A stretch of 64,000 nt of DNA from Arthrobacter sp. D5-1 (GTDB lineage Bacteria; Actinomycetota; Actinomycetes; Actinomycetales; Micrococcaceae). This document shows, in pieces, positions 49,617 through 57,452 of this stretch. The stretch lies in NCBI RefSeq assembly GCF_017357425.1, contig NZ_CP014571.1, forward strand, positions 3,782,001 to 3,846,000, written 5' to 3'. Every line of letters begins with the position of its first letter. Positions within the stretch are counted from its first letter, which is position 1. A program made the translations under genes and the position numbers. The notes below the pieces were generated by a model. That model did no database searches and was not told the origin of the DNA. It saw only the letters and a program-made list of their open reading frames with translations.

Positions 49617-51959
49617 GTGGCTGCACCTCATTCATTGATCTCCCTGCTGGGCCGGACGCCGGACCCTGAGCAGTTGCGCCATGTCCATACCATTCCCGCC
49701 AGGAAGGCCGTCAACGAGCCGTGGCCGGGCTGGGTCCACCCCGACGTCGTGGGGGCATACGAGGCCTTGGGGATCCGCGAACCGTACCGGCACCAGGTCC
49801 AGGCCGCCGACCTCGCCCACTCCGGACAGCACGTGGTCATCGCCACTGGAACGGCATCCGGAAAGTCGCTCGCCTACCAACTGCCGGCTTTGGACGCGAT
49901 ACACCGTTCCGAATTGCGAGTCCTGGCCGACCCAGGGAAGATCCACGACGACGGTGCCGTCACCCTGTACTTGTCCCCCACCAAGGCACTGGCGGCCGAC
50001 CAGCTTGCCGCGATCCGCTCGCTGAAGCTGCCCACCGTAAGAGCAGAGACCTACGACGGCGACACCGACGTTGCGTCGCGCCGTTGGATCCGTGATCACG
50101 CGAACTTCATCCTGGCCAACCCGGACATGCTGCACTTCGGAATCCTGCCCAACCACACCTGGTGGGCAAAGTTCTTCCGTCGGCTGCGCTACGTGATTGT
50201 GGACGAGGCCCACAGCTACCGCGGTGTCTTCGGCTCCCATGTGGCCAACCTGATGCGGCGGCTCCGGCGGATCTGCGCCTACTACGGTGCAGGAAACACG
50301 TTCCCCGAGCCGGTGTTCATTGCCGCGTCTGCCACTGCCTCCGACCCCGGCGTTTCTTTTGGCCGGCTCATCGGCGCCCCTGTCAGGGAGGTTTCCGAGG
50401 ACTGCTCGCCCCACGGGTCCACCACAGTTGCCTTTTGGGAGCCGGCGCTCACGGACGTCAAGGGTGAGAACGGGGCCAAACAGCGGCGGACCGCCGTAGC
50501 CGAAACAGCGGACATTCTGGCAAACCTCGTGTCCTCGCGCGTGCGCACCATCGCATTCATCAAGTCGCGCCGCGGAGCCGAGTCCATTGCCTCCATCACC
50601 AAAAGACTCCTCGACGAGGTGGACCCCAGCCTGCCGGGGCGGGTTGCTGCCTATAGATCCGGGTACCTGCCCGAAGAGCGCCGGGCCTTGGAGCAAGCCC
50701 TGAGGTCCGGTCAGTTGCTGGGCGTTTCCAGTACCTCGGCCTTGGAACTGGGCATCGATATTTCGGGGCTGGATGCGGTGCTGGTGGCTGGATGGCCGGG
50801 CACCCGGGCTTCGCTTTTCCAACAGATTGGCAGGGCCGGGCGGGCAGGACAGGATGCCATCGCCGCTTTCGTGGCCAGCGACGACCCCTTGGACACGTAC
50901 CTGGTGAACCATCCCGAGGCCATCTTTGACGTCTCTGTGGAAGCCACCGTCTTTGATCCCGGCAATCCGTACGTGCTTGGTCCCCATTTGTGTGCCGCGG
51001 CCGCTGAGTTGCCGATCGGGCCGGCCGAGCTCGATCTGTTTGGCCCCACCTCCGAGGGGCTGCTGGACCGTCTTGTGGTCCAGGGATACCTCCGCAAACG
51101 GCCTGCTGGTTGGTTCTGGACCCATCCGGAGAGTGCTGCCGGAATGGTGAATCTCCGGGCGGACGGAGGCGGTCCGGTGAGTATCGTTGATGCCGAAACA
51201 GGATCGCTCCTGGGGACCATGGATTCGCCGCAAACCCACTATCAGGCCCACACGGGTGCGATCTACGTCCACCAAGGTGAAAGCTACCTGGTGGAGGACC
51301 TCAACGAAGCCGACCATTGCGTGATGGTGCGCCGGGTCAACCCCGACTTCTACACCACGGCGCGCGACGTGACCCAGATTGAGGTCCTCGAAACGTCGCG
51401 CTCGGTCCAGTGGGGCGACATCACCGTGCATTTCGGCGACGTCAAAGTGACCACGCAAGTTGTCTCCTTCCAACGCAAGGCCCTGATTTCCAACGAGATC
51501 CTCGGTGAAGAACCCTTGGAATTGGGCGCCCGTGACCTGTTTACCAAGGCCGTCTGGTTTGTGGTGGATAACCGCTCTCTTCATGGGGCAGGTCTGGTGG
51601 AAGCCGAGTTCCCGGGGGCGCTTCATGCGGCCGAACACGCCGCCATTGGGCTTCTTCCCTTGGTTGCCTCCAGTGACCGCTGGGACATCGGCGGCGTCTC
51701 CACTGCCCTCCATGCCGACACCGGTGTGCCCACGATTTTCGTCTACGACGGTCATCCAGGTGGCGCCGGGTTCGCTGAGCGGGGCTTTGAAAAGGCCAAG
51801 ATCTGGTTGACTGCAACCAAAGAAGCCATCCAGGCCTGTGAGTGTGACAGCGGCTGCCCGTCCTGTGTCCAGTCCCCCAAATGCGGTAACAAGAACAACC
51901 CGCTGGACAAGGCAGCCGCCATCACGCTGCTGGGTGTGTTGCTGAAGGACGCCATCTAG
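49617..51959 (+). CDS. DEAH-box helicase, MrfA/DUF1998 type
   Basis: A 780-residue SF2 helicase. Walker A region ATGTASGKSLAYQLPA, DEAH box VIVDEAHSYRG, motif III IAASATAS, motif V-VI SSTSALELGIDISGLD and QQIGRAGRAGQD. From about 480 a beta domain follows, and the last 60 residues hold the cysteine motif CECDSGCPSCVQSPKC of the DUF1998 zinc-binding domain. MrfA of Bacillus repairs mitomycin crosslinks, and this protein has the same layout, so DNA repair is the best guess. In actinobacteria it is also a marker of the 'helicase/secretion neighbourhood', and here it converges with the Tad genes at 33 bases. Start GTG 49617. Confidence 0.9.
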   Translation: MAAPHSLISLLGRTPDPEQLRHVHTIPARKAVNEPWPGWVHPDVVGAYEALGIREPYRHQVQAADLAHSGQHVVIATGTASGKSLAYQLPALDAIHRSELRVLADPGKIHDDGAVTLYLSPTKALAADQLAAIRSLKLPTVRAETYDGDTDVASRRWIRDHANFILANPDMLHFGILPNHTWWAKFFRRLRYVIVDEAHSYRGVFGSHVANLMRRLRRICAYYGAGNTFPEPVFIAASATASDPGVSFGRLIGAPVREVSEDCSPHGSTTVAFWEPALTDVKGENGAKQRRTAVAETADILANLVSSRVRTIAFIKSRRGAESIASITKRLLDEVDPSLPGRVAAYRSGYLPEERRALEQALRSGQLLGVSSTSALELGIDISGLDAVLVAGWPGTRASLFQQIGRAGRAGQDAIAAFVASDDPLDTYLVNHPEAIFDVSVEATVFDPGNPYVLGPHLCAAAAELPIGPAELDLFGPTSEGLLDRLVVQGYLRKRPAGWFWTHPESAAGMVNLRADGGGPVSIVDAETGSLLGTMDSPQTHYQAHTGAIYVHQGESYLVEDLNEADHCVMVRRVNPDFYTTARDVTQIEVLETSRSVQWGDITVHFGDVKVTTQVVSFQRKALISNEILGEEPLELGARDLFTKAVWFVVDNRSLHGAGLVEAEFPGALHAAEHAAIGLLPLVASSDRWDIGGVSTALHADTGVPTIFVYDGHPGGAGFAERGFEKAKIWLTATKEAIQACECDSGCPSCVQSPKCGNKNNPLDKAAAITLLGVLLKDAI

Positions 51960-51992
51960 GCCCCCATAGGTTGACCCTGCGACCACGGACGC

Positions 51993-52358
51993 CTACGGGG
52001 GTGGCCCTGCCCGCGCCCGTCCCGTGGCGACTCCCCAGTCGAAGGGATGAGCCAACTCGGTAGCCACGTCAGCTACGTTCCCTCCGGTTACGGTGCAGGA
52101 TGTAACTGTTGCATCGTGCCGCGCCGCTACTTCGGAGGCCACCGCACACGGTTCCCCTGAAGTGAGGCCCCTGGCAGCATCGGCGGCGGCGAGCGCAGCC
52201 AGGTCCGCAGCGGACGCAGCCCTGGACTCCATCACCCCTGCCTGGGCCAGGACCAGGACGCCCACGAGCAAGGCCATCACCACTGCACCCAGTGTCAGCG
52301 CGAGAACTGTTCCCGCCCCGCGCTCAGGAGGGACAACAGGTAGTGAAAGCGGGTTCAT
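51993..52358 (-). CDS. TadE/G-like secretion-neighbourhood protein
   Basis: A 121-residue protein with one N-terminal membrane helix (RGAGTVLALTLGAVVMALLVGVLVLAQAG) followed by ADLAALAAADAARGL. This ADxAALAAA region is typical of TadG/TadE-like proteins and of the actinobacterial Rv3654c group. The Glu expected five residues after a prepilin Gly is absent (GAGTVLA), so processing is uncertain. Two Cys in the C-terminal part (EPCAVAS, TSCTVTG) may pair. The ATG overlaps the upstream TadE stop by four bases. Last gene of the Tad unit. Confidence 0.8.
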   Translation of the reverse strand: MNPLSLPVVPPERGAGTVLALTLGAVVMALLVGVLVLAQAGVMESRAASAADLAALAAADAARGLTSGEPCAVASEVAARHDATVTSCTVTGGNVADVATELAHPFDWGVATGRARAGPPP

Positions 52359-52840
52359 GGGATGCCTGCCCTTGAACCAGCTGGTTCGGCACCAGCCCCC
52401 GAACCCGTTGACTCTGCGCGGGCGGAGGCCGACGCTGTCAACGTCCAGGGGATCAGCGATCCCACGGCTCCGCCTACCCGGGCCGAGGCTGTCACCGTGA
52501 GCCACCCGGAGTCGTCGGTGACAGAGGAACTGACGCCGTCACCGGCAAGCCGCCTCACAATTCCTTCCACGGCACCACCTGTCTCGCCCCGCGCGGAGGC
52601 CCGGGCTCCTGCCGTAGCAGCTTCCTCCAGCCGCAGTTGTGTGATCCCCGCAGCACCGCCTGCCAGCAGGAAGGCCAAGAGCAAGACCACGGCCGGCAAG
52701 GCAACGGCGAACTCCGCAGTCACGGCGCCCGACTCCTCCCCTCCCTCCTTCCGGCTGGATGATGGTCCGGCCTTCTGGCCGGATGTTGGTCCGGCACAGG
52801 CGGCAGATGACCTCCCGCCGGCAGGCAGTACGTGCGTCAT
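52355..52840 (-). CDS. TadE-family pseudopilin
   Basis: A 161-residue protein. After a 37-residue polar leader the motif ESGAVTAEFAVALPAVVLLL appears: Gly, then Glu-Phe at +5/+6 and a hydrophobic helix, the pattern of TadE/Flp pseudopilins cleaved by a TadV-type peptidase. The remainder is Ser/Ala/Thr-rich and ends in RAESTGSGAGAEP. It overlaps the DUF4244 gene by four bases and the following gene by four bases. Confidence 0.82.
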   Translation of the reverse strand: MTHVLPAGGRSSAACAGPTSGQKAGPSSSRKEGGEESGAVTAEFAVALPAVVLLLAFLLAGGAAGITQLRLEEAATAGARASARGETGGAVEGIVRRLAGDGVSSSVTDDSGWLTVTASARVGGAVGSLIPWTLTASASARAESTGSGAGAEPAGSRAGIP

Positions 52841-53316
52841 GGCAAGGACAGGGCCGTGCGAATCAAGTTGAGCAGGAAGCCGCGGACTTCTTCGCTCCGA
52901 AGGAGGACCACCAATAGCCCTGCGAGCCCCACTGCGGCGAGGGTAGCGATGGCATACTCGGCCGTGGCCATACCGCTCTCCGAGCCAGGAAGCATTTCCC
53001 GTGTCCGGCGACGTTCATGGCTCCTCCACAGGCTCCTCCGATGATGCCGCCCTGGTCGCCTCCGCAGTGTGCCCTGATCCCGGATTTCCCCTGGGTACCG
53101 CAGGGCCAGCGCACCGTGTGACGTGGTGAGCTGAAGGTCCGCACCAGTGGCCCGGAAGCCCGCGTCTCCGAAGCCGGAATCCGTGAATTCTTCGAGTTCA
53201 AACTGCTCGATTCCAAAGGTCCTCATTCCTTGCTTCCCGCTAACGGCGGCTCGATCCTGGCCAGCAGCACGGCGGCCCTGGCGGCGGCCGGATTCGGCCT
53301 TGAAGAGTGTTCTCAC
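52837..53316 (-). CDS. DUF4244 protein, putative Flp-type prepilin with unusually long leader
   Basis: A 159-residue reading frame. GTG at 53316 has AAAGGA eight bases upstream. Residues 115-140 carry SGMATAEYAIATLAAVGLAG, a Gly followed by Glu-Tyr at +5/+6, the Flp prepilin cleavage motif, followed by one membrane helix and a short tail. DUF4244 proteins are usually about 60-80 residues with a short leader, so the 115-residue leader, including a very basic stretch (RRRPGRHHRRSLWRSHERRR), is odd. A start at ATG 52995 (MLPGSESGMAT) would give a normal pilin but has a weak ribosome site. It takes the pilin position of the locus, since no other Flp-like gene is present. Between it and tadC lies a 195-base gap (53317-53511) with no gene. 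Confidence 0.7.
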   Translation of the reverse strand: MRTLFKAESGRRQGRRAAGQDRAAVSGKQGMRTFGIEQFELEEFTDSGFGDAGFRATGADLQLTTSHGALALRYPGEIRDQGTLRRRPGRHHRRSLWRSHERRRTREMLPGSESGMATAEYAIATLAAVGLAGLLVVLLRSEEVRGFLLNLIRTALSLP

Positions 53317-53511
53317 TGTGGGTTCCTTTCAAAAAAAGCCAGCGGGTCCGCCGACTGATTCGACTCTTCCGTGGCTCGGTGCTGCCTGTAAGAAGGGGAA
53401 TCCTCCAAGTGGATAACCCCTCACGATCAGCAGGATGTGGAGGGAGAGTGGGCGCTATTCGCAGCCCACTCTGTGCCGATCATCATGTCTGTGCCGACCA
53501 TCGTGGACAGG

Positions 53512-54177
53512 TCATCCGACGGGAAGCATGGCGATCAAGACAGGCACGATCCCCAGGCATATGAAGGCCGGCAGTGAGCACAGGCCCAGAGGTACTACCA
53601 GTTTCACGCCCAAGGCAGCGGCTCGCTTCTCCGCAGCCCGGAACTGTTCGCGCCGTTCCCTGGCCGCTTGTGCGTAGAGGATCGATGCCGAGGGGGCGCC
53701 GGTTAGGGCTGCGAAAGCCAGTGCATCCTTGAGACGGACCACCTCGGGCGCGTGCTGGGTGTGGGTCCGCCACGCCGTCTCCCAATCCGCGCCGATGGCC
53801 AGCGCGGCCACAACTGGCCTGAGCGACCGCTTGATGGGTGGTGATGCACACGCGGAGATGAGTTCCAGTGCCCTTCCGATTCCAGCTCCGGCGTCGAGCA
53901 TTGACGCCACCAGTTCCAGCATCATCGCGGTGTCTCGGAGACCGTCGGACGGACCTTTCGGATCAGGAGGATCCGTTGGGGCTGGCCCTTCCCCGGCAGC
54001 CGTCCGCGTTCGGAGGTCCAGAGTACCGGCCGGACCACGGCGGGAGGAGCGCGTCAGTGACGTGGCGTCGGCATTCCGGATCAGCACGCGCGCCCTGGCA
54101 CGCGTCGGCCCGGTGAACCACACGAAAGCCGCCAAACCCAGGACGACGATGATCACCAGCACCAGCGCCCCGGGCAT
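53512..54177 (-). CDS. tadC: Type II secretion F-domain membrane protein, TadC-like
   Basis: A 221-residue membrane protein. N-terminal helix LVLVIIVVLGLAAFVWF, a basic loop, then the T2SSF domain (AMMLELVASMLDAGAGIGRA; DALAFAALTGAPSASILYAQA) and a C-terminal helix pair. It overlaps the tadB stop by one base (TGATG). TadB and TadC form the inner-membrane platform onto which the TadA ATPase acts. The ATG at 54177 is preferred; a GTG start upstream (54219) would overlap tadB deeply. Confidence 0.85.
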   Translation of the reverse strand: MPGALVLVIIVVLGLAAFVWFTGPTRARARVLIRNADATSLTRSSRRGPAGTLDLRTRTAAGEGPAPTDPPDPKGPSDGLRDTAMMLELVASMLDAGAGIGRALELISACASPPIKRSLRPVVAALAIGADWETAWRTHTQHAPEVVRLKDALAFAALTGAPSASILYAQAARERREQFRAAEKRAAALGVKLVVPLGLCSLPAFICLGIVPVLIAMLPVG

Positions 54178-54977
54178 CACGCACTCCCGGCTGCGGAGGC
54201 CACCAGCCGTGAGGACCACACGCGGCCGGCCACGGTAAGGAGGAGACCGGTGGCGAAGGTGGCAACTCCCAGGACGTTGTCCAGCAGGATTCCCAACGGG
54301 TCCACGCCCAACGCCATCCCCAGCACCAGCCCGAACACCGGAAGCCAGGACAACAGCTTGACTGTGGCTTTTGGTCCGGCGAGCGCGGTTTGCCGTGCGG
54401 CCTCTGCGTCTTCTTCGGCTTCCAACTGGGCGGCAAAACGGGTAAGGAGGTCAGCAAGCGGGCAACCGCTGGTTTCTGCCACCTCCAAGCACGCCGCCAG
54501 TTCCATCCAGACACGTCGTTCAGAGCTTCCACGCCGGGGATATGTCCGGGCGGCAGTATCCCGGATGGCTTCAGCCGCAGAATTTCCCAAGCTGGATGCT
54601 GACCTGGCTGCGGCCACAACCAGCAGCGACTCCTGGCTGAGTGCGGCAGTCGCCGGTTCTGTCTCTGTGTCCGGGCCGCCATCTTTGATCAACCGTGAGC
54701 CATGGACCATCCAGAGTTCCTCCCACAGCCGGGACGTTCCCCGCCCACCACGCAGCAAGGCCGCCAACTGTTGTACCAGCACCACAAGCGGCAAGGGCTC
54801 AGTTCGCTTTCGCCGCCAGCGGTGACGAAAGCTCACACCCGAACGGGCACGGAGGGCGGCACCAGTCCCTCCTCCAGGCTTTCCCAAACTTTTCCGTACA
54901 CGTCGGCCATCAACACAACGGCCCCGAAAGTGCTGCCAGGCCGCGAGTCCTGCAACCAGGACGAACGCGCCGATCAT
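54177..54977 (-). CDS. tadB: Type II secretion F-domain membrane protein, TadB-like
   Basis: A 266-residue protein with one N-terminal helix (MIGAFVLVAGLAAW), a basic cytoplasmic segment (RHRWRRKRTEPLPL), the T2SSF domain (VLVQQLAALLRGGRGTSRLW; MELAACLEVAETSGCPLADL) and two C-terminal helices. The ATG at 54977 overlaps the tadA stop by four bases; an upstream GTG at 54995 is a weaker alternative. Works with TadC as the assembly platform. Confidence 0.85.
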   Translation of the reverse strand: MIGAFVLVAGLAAWQHFRGRCVDGRRVRKSLGKPGGGTGAALRARSGVSFRHRWRRKRTEPLPLVVLVQQLAALLRGGRGTSRLWEELWMVHGSRLIKDGGPDTETEPATAALSQESLLVVAAARSASSLGNSAAEAIRDTAARTYPRRGSSERRVWMELAACLEVAETSGCPLADLLTRFAAQLEAEEDAEAARQTALAGPKATVKLLSWLPVFGLVLGMALGVDPLGILLDNVLGVATFATGLLLTVAGRVWSSRLVASAAGSA

Positions 54978-56233
54978 AGTGCGTCCACTGACCACGTCTC
55001 AGCTGATGTACCCGGCGCCCCACCAGAGCCGGACCAGTCGAAACCGGCGGGCAACGCCGGACCGAGCCGTCGGGCAAGGGCAGGCCACGCGGGCCCACAC
55101 GTCATTCCTGTCGGATGCCAGCGGAGGGCGGAGACCACCTTCTGGCCTTCGGAAGTGTCAGTCAGTACCCCTATGGAAGCCACCTTCCGTCCAGTGGAGG
55201 TCCGGTCCACGTGAATGACGACGTCCAGGGCACTGGAAACCTGCAGCCGAACGGCCTCAGCGTTCAACCCCGCCAGCGCACCGAGGGCCACCAGCCGCGC
55301 AGGCACGGCCTCTGCCGCGTTGGCGTGGATGGTCCCGCCGCCGCCTGTATGCCCGGTGTTGAGGGCCGTCAGCAGTTCACGGACTTCAGCCCCGCGGCAT
55401 TCTCCGACGATCAGCCGGTCCGGCCGCATGCGCAGTGCCTGGCGGACCAGTTCGCCCAGATCCAGCGCACCACCGCCCTCGAGGTTTCCGTGCCGGGATT
55501 CAAGCGTCACTACGTGGGGATGGACGGGGTTGAGTTCGGCGGCATCCTCGATCAGGACCAACCGCTCTGTCGGGTGGCTCAAGCCGAGCAGGGCGGACAG
55601 CAGGGTGGTCTTTCCCGAGCCAGTAGCGCCGCTGATCAGGAAACTCAGTCTTTGGCTCATGATTGCCCTCAGAACCCATTCACCTTGCTCGGAAAACATG
55701 CCGCCTTCCCTCAACTCCGGCAGGGTGAACACTTTCTCACGGCGTATACGGATGGACAGAAGGGTTCCGGTAGTGGATATCGGCGAGAGGACCGCGTGCA
55801 CCCGGTAACCGCCGTTCAGGCGCACGTCTACACAGGGCGACCCATCATCCAACCGACGGCCACCGGCCGAAACCAGGCGGGACGCCAAGGACCTGATCTG
55901 TTGCTCGGTGTCGAAATGCACCGATGACCTTTCCAACCCCTGTCCACGGTCCAGCCAGACGGAGTTGGGGCCGTTGACGAAGATGTCCGTCACTGCCGGA
56001 TCCTGGGCCAACTGTTGAAGGGGGCCCAGCCCGTTCAGCTCGGCGTTGATGGACTCTGCGGCCTCCAAGGCGCCGGCGGTGCCCAGCAACCTGCCACTTG
56101 CCTGTACCGCCGCTGCGACGGTGGACGGCGTGACTGGTCCGTGGCCCGCGAGCACAGACTCCCGTACGGTTTCAAGGAGCAGGGAATCAAGTTTCCGGCC
56201 CTGCCTGCGTCGCGGTGCCTCGAACGGGTTCAC
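54974..56233 (-). CDS. tadA: Tad secretion ATPase TadA/CpaF
   Basis: A 419-residue secretion ATPase. An N-terminal region (LNGLGPLQQLAQDPAVTDIF) precedes the RecA core: Walker A ISGATGSGKTTLLSALLG, the Asp box in LVLIEDAAEL, GELVRQALRMRPDRLIVGECRG (Walker B region) and the His box in GHTGGGGTIHANAA. It hydrolyses ATP to drive pilin assembly through TadB/TadC. The GTG start at 56233 overlaps the CpaE-like stop by four bases. Confidence 0.93.
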   Translation of the reverse strand: MNPFEAPRRRQGRKLDSLLLETVRESVLAGHGPVTPSTVAAAVQASGRLLGTAGALEAAESINAELNGLGPLQQLAQDPAVTDIFVNGPNSVWLDRGQGLERSSVHFDTEQQIRSLASRLVSAGGRRLDDGSPCVDVRLNGGYRVHAVLSPISTTGTLLSIRIRREKVFTLPELREGGMFSEQGEWVLRAIMSQRLSFLISGATGSGKTTLLSALLGLSHPTERLVLIEDAAELNPVHPHVVTLESRHGNLEGGGALDLGELVRQALRMRPDRLIVGECRGAEVRELLTALNTGHTGGGGTIHANAAEAVPARLVALGALAGLNAEAVRLQVSSALDVVIHVDRTSTGRKVASIGVLTDTSEGQKVVSALRWHPTGMTCGPAWPALARRLGPALPAGFDWSGSGGAPGTSAETWSVDAL

Positions 56234-57348
56234 TGGACACCACCGTCGAATCCCAGGACTGACATGGCAAAACGGTTGACCGGCCTGCGTCGGCCGAATT
56301 CAAGGATGCGTCCCACTTCGGTACCGGCGGCCACGCCCCTCACCTCAGGGAGGATGCCCAACAGTGGCAGTCCCAGTGACTCGGCAATGAAGCCCGCATC
56401 CACGGAGGAGGCACTGCTGCCTCGGACCACCAACCCTGCATCGATAGGCGGGAGCTCGTTCAGGATGCGCCCTGCCGCTACCGCGGATTTGAGGTGAGCC
56501 TTAGCGAGCAGGACCATCCTGTCGCAGTCCCACGCAAGGTTCCGCACTCCTTCTCCGCTCCGCCCTATGTCCACCAGGATGAGCTCAAAGCTGCGGCGAG
56601 CGGCGTCCATGACCGCGGCTACTGCACGCGTGTCCGGGCTGTGGATCGCGTCCCGTGTTCCGGGCCAGGACAAGTAAGCGAAGCCGCCGGCGAAGGGCAG
56701 GGAATCCCGAAACTGCGTGGGATCCATGCTTCCGCGGGTTTCGGAGAAGTCAGGCCACCTGAGTCCGGGGATGTCCTCGGCCGTCACCGCCAGTTCAAGG
56801 CCGCCACCCCAAGGATCGCCGTCGATAAGCATGGTGCTCACTCCGTGATCGGCAGCCGCTTGGGCCAGCCAGATGGCTGTAGTGGTTGCCCCCGCGCCGC
56901 CACTGCCACCGATGATGCCCATGACCATGCCCCCGGGATCTGGAGACCCGGACATGCTGAGGTGTTCGGCCAGCCAGGCCGCAGCTTCGGGAAGAACGGC
57001 GACCCGTTCAGCGCCCAGGGCAGCGGCCAGCTCCCAGAGACCGTCGCCGTCGGAAGCCCTGCCCAACAGCACCGTGGGCGAGCGACGCCGAGGGGGTAAC
57101 TCACGGACATCGCTGCCCACCAAAACAACGTCGGCACTGTCCCAACCGTGCACAGCTTCGGTCACATCGATAGCTGTCGCGAGGCTTCCACCAGCGGCTG
57201 CGACAATCCGTTTGGCCTCTTCCTGCAGGTAGGGGTCTGCAGAGACGAGCAAAATACCGGCAGTATCGTGTGGGACCCAAGTTCCGTCCATGTCCGGTTC
57301 CAATGGCTTGCTGTTGGGTTGCCTATGCCGGCGATCTCGCTTGCTCAT
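56230..57348 (-). CDS. CpaE-like MinD-family ATPase of the Tad locus
   Basis: A 372-residue protein, first gene of the Tad unit. N-terminal receiver-like region (ILLVSADPYLQEEAKRIVAA; ADVVLVGSD) followed by a SIMIBI/MinD domain: GIIGGSGGAGATTTAIWLAQ, MLIDGDPWGGGLELA, ELILVDIGRSGEG. The deviant Walker A loop lacks the Lys (GGSGGAGATT), as is common in the actinobacterial CpaE-like proteins, so ATP hydrolysis is uncertain. Role: localisation of the Tad machine. The ATG at 57348 is preferred over in-frame extensions upstream. Divergent from the polymerase gene; TCCACCATGGTGGA, a perfect 14-base palindrome at 57352-57365, lies just upstream. Confidence 0.85.
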   Translation of the reverse strand: MSKRDRRHRQPNSKPLEPDMDGTWVPHDTAGILLVSADPYLQEEAKRIVAAAGGSLATAIDVTEAVHGWDSADVVLVGSDVRELPPRRRSPTVLLGRASDGDGLWELAAALGAERVAVLPEAAAWLAEHLSMSGSPDPGGMVMGIIGGSGGAGATTTAIWLAQAAADHGVSTMLIDGDPWGGGLELAVTAEDIPGLRWPDFSETRGSMDPTQFRDSLPFAGGFAYLSWPGTRDAIHSPDTRAVAAVMDAARRSFELILVDIGRSGEGVRNLAWDCDRMVLLAKAHLKSAVAAGRILNELPPIDAGLVVRGSSASSVDAGFIAESLGLPLLGILPEVRGVAAGTEVGRILEFGRRRPVNRFAMSVLGFDGGVQ

Positions 57349-57452
57349 GGATCCACCATGGTGGACCTGGCGGAACACCATAAGGGGCTGAAGCCCGTAT
57401 GTGAACAACGTGCAATGGAACCACCTGGCCTGACACCGACTGTGGAGGAACA

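Noticed and set aside
49632-51986. 784-codon reverse frame opposite the helicase
   Set aside because: Antisense of a protein with all helicase motifs; the composition is not natural.
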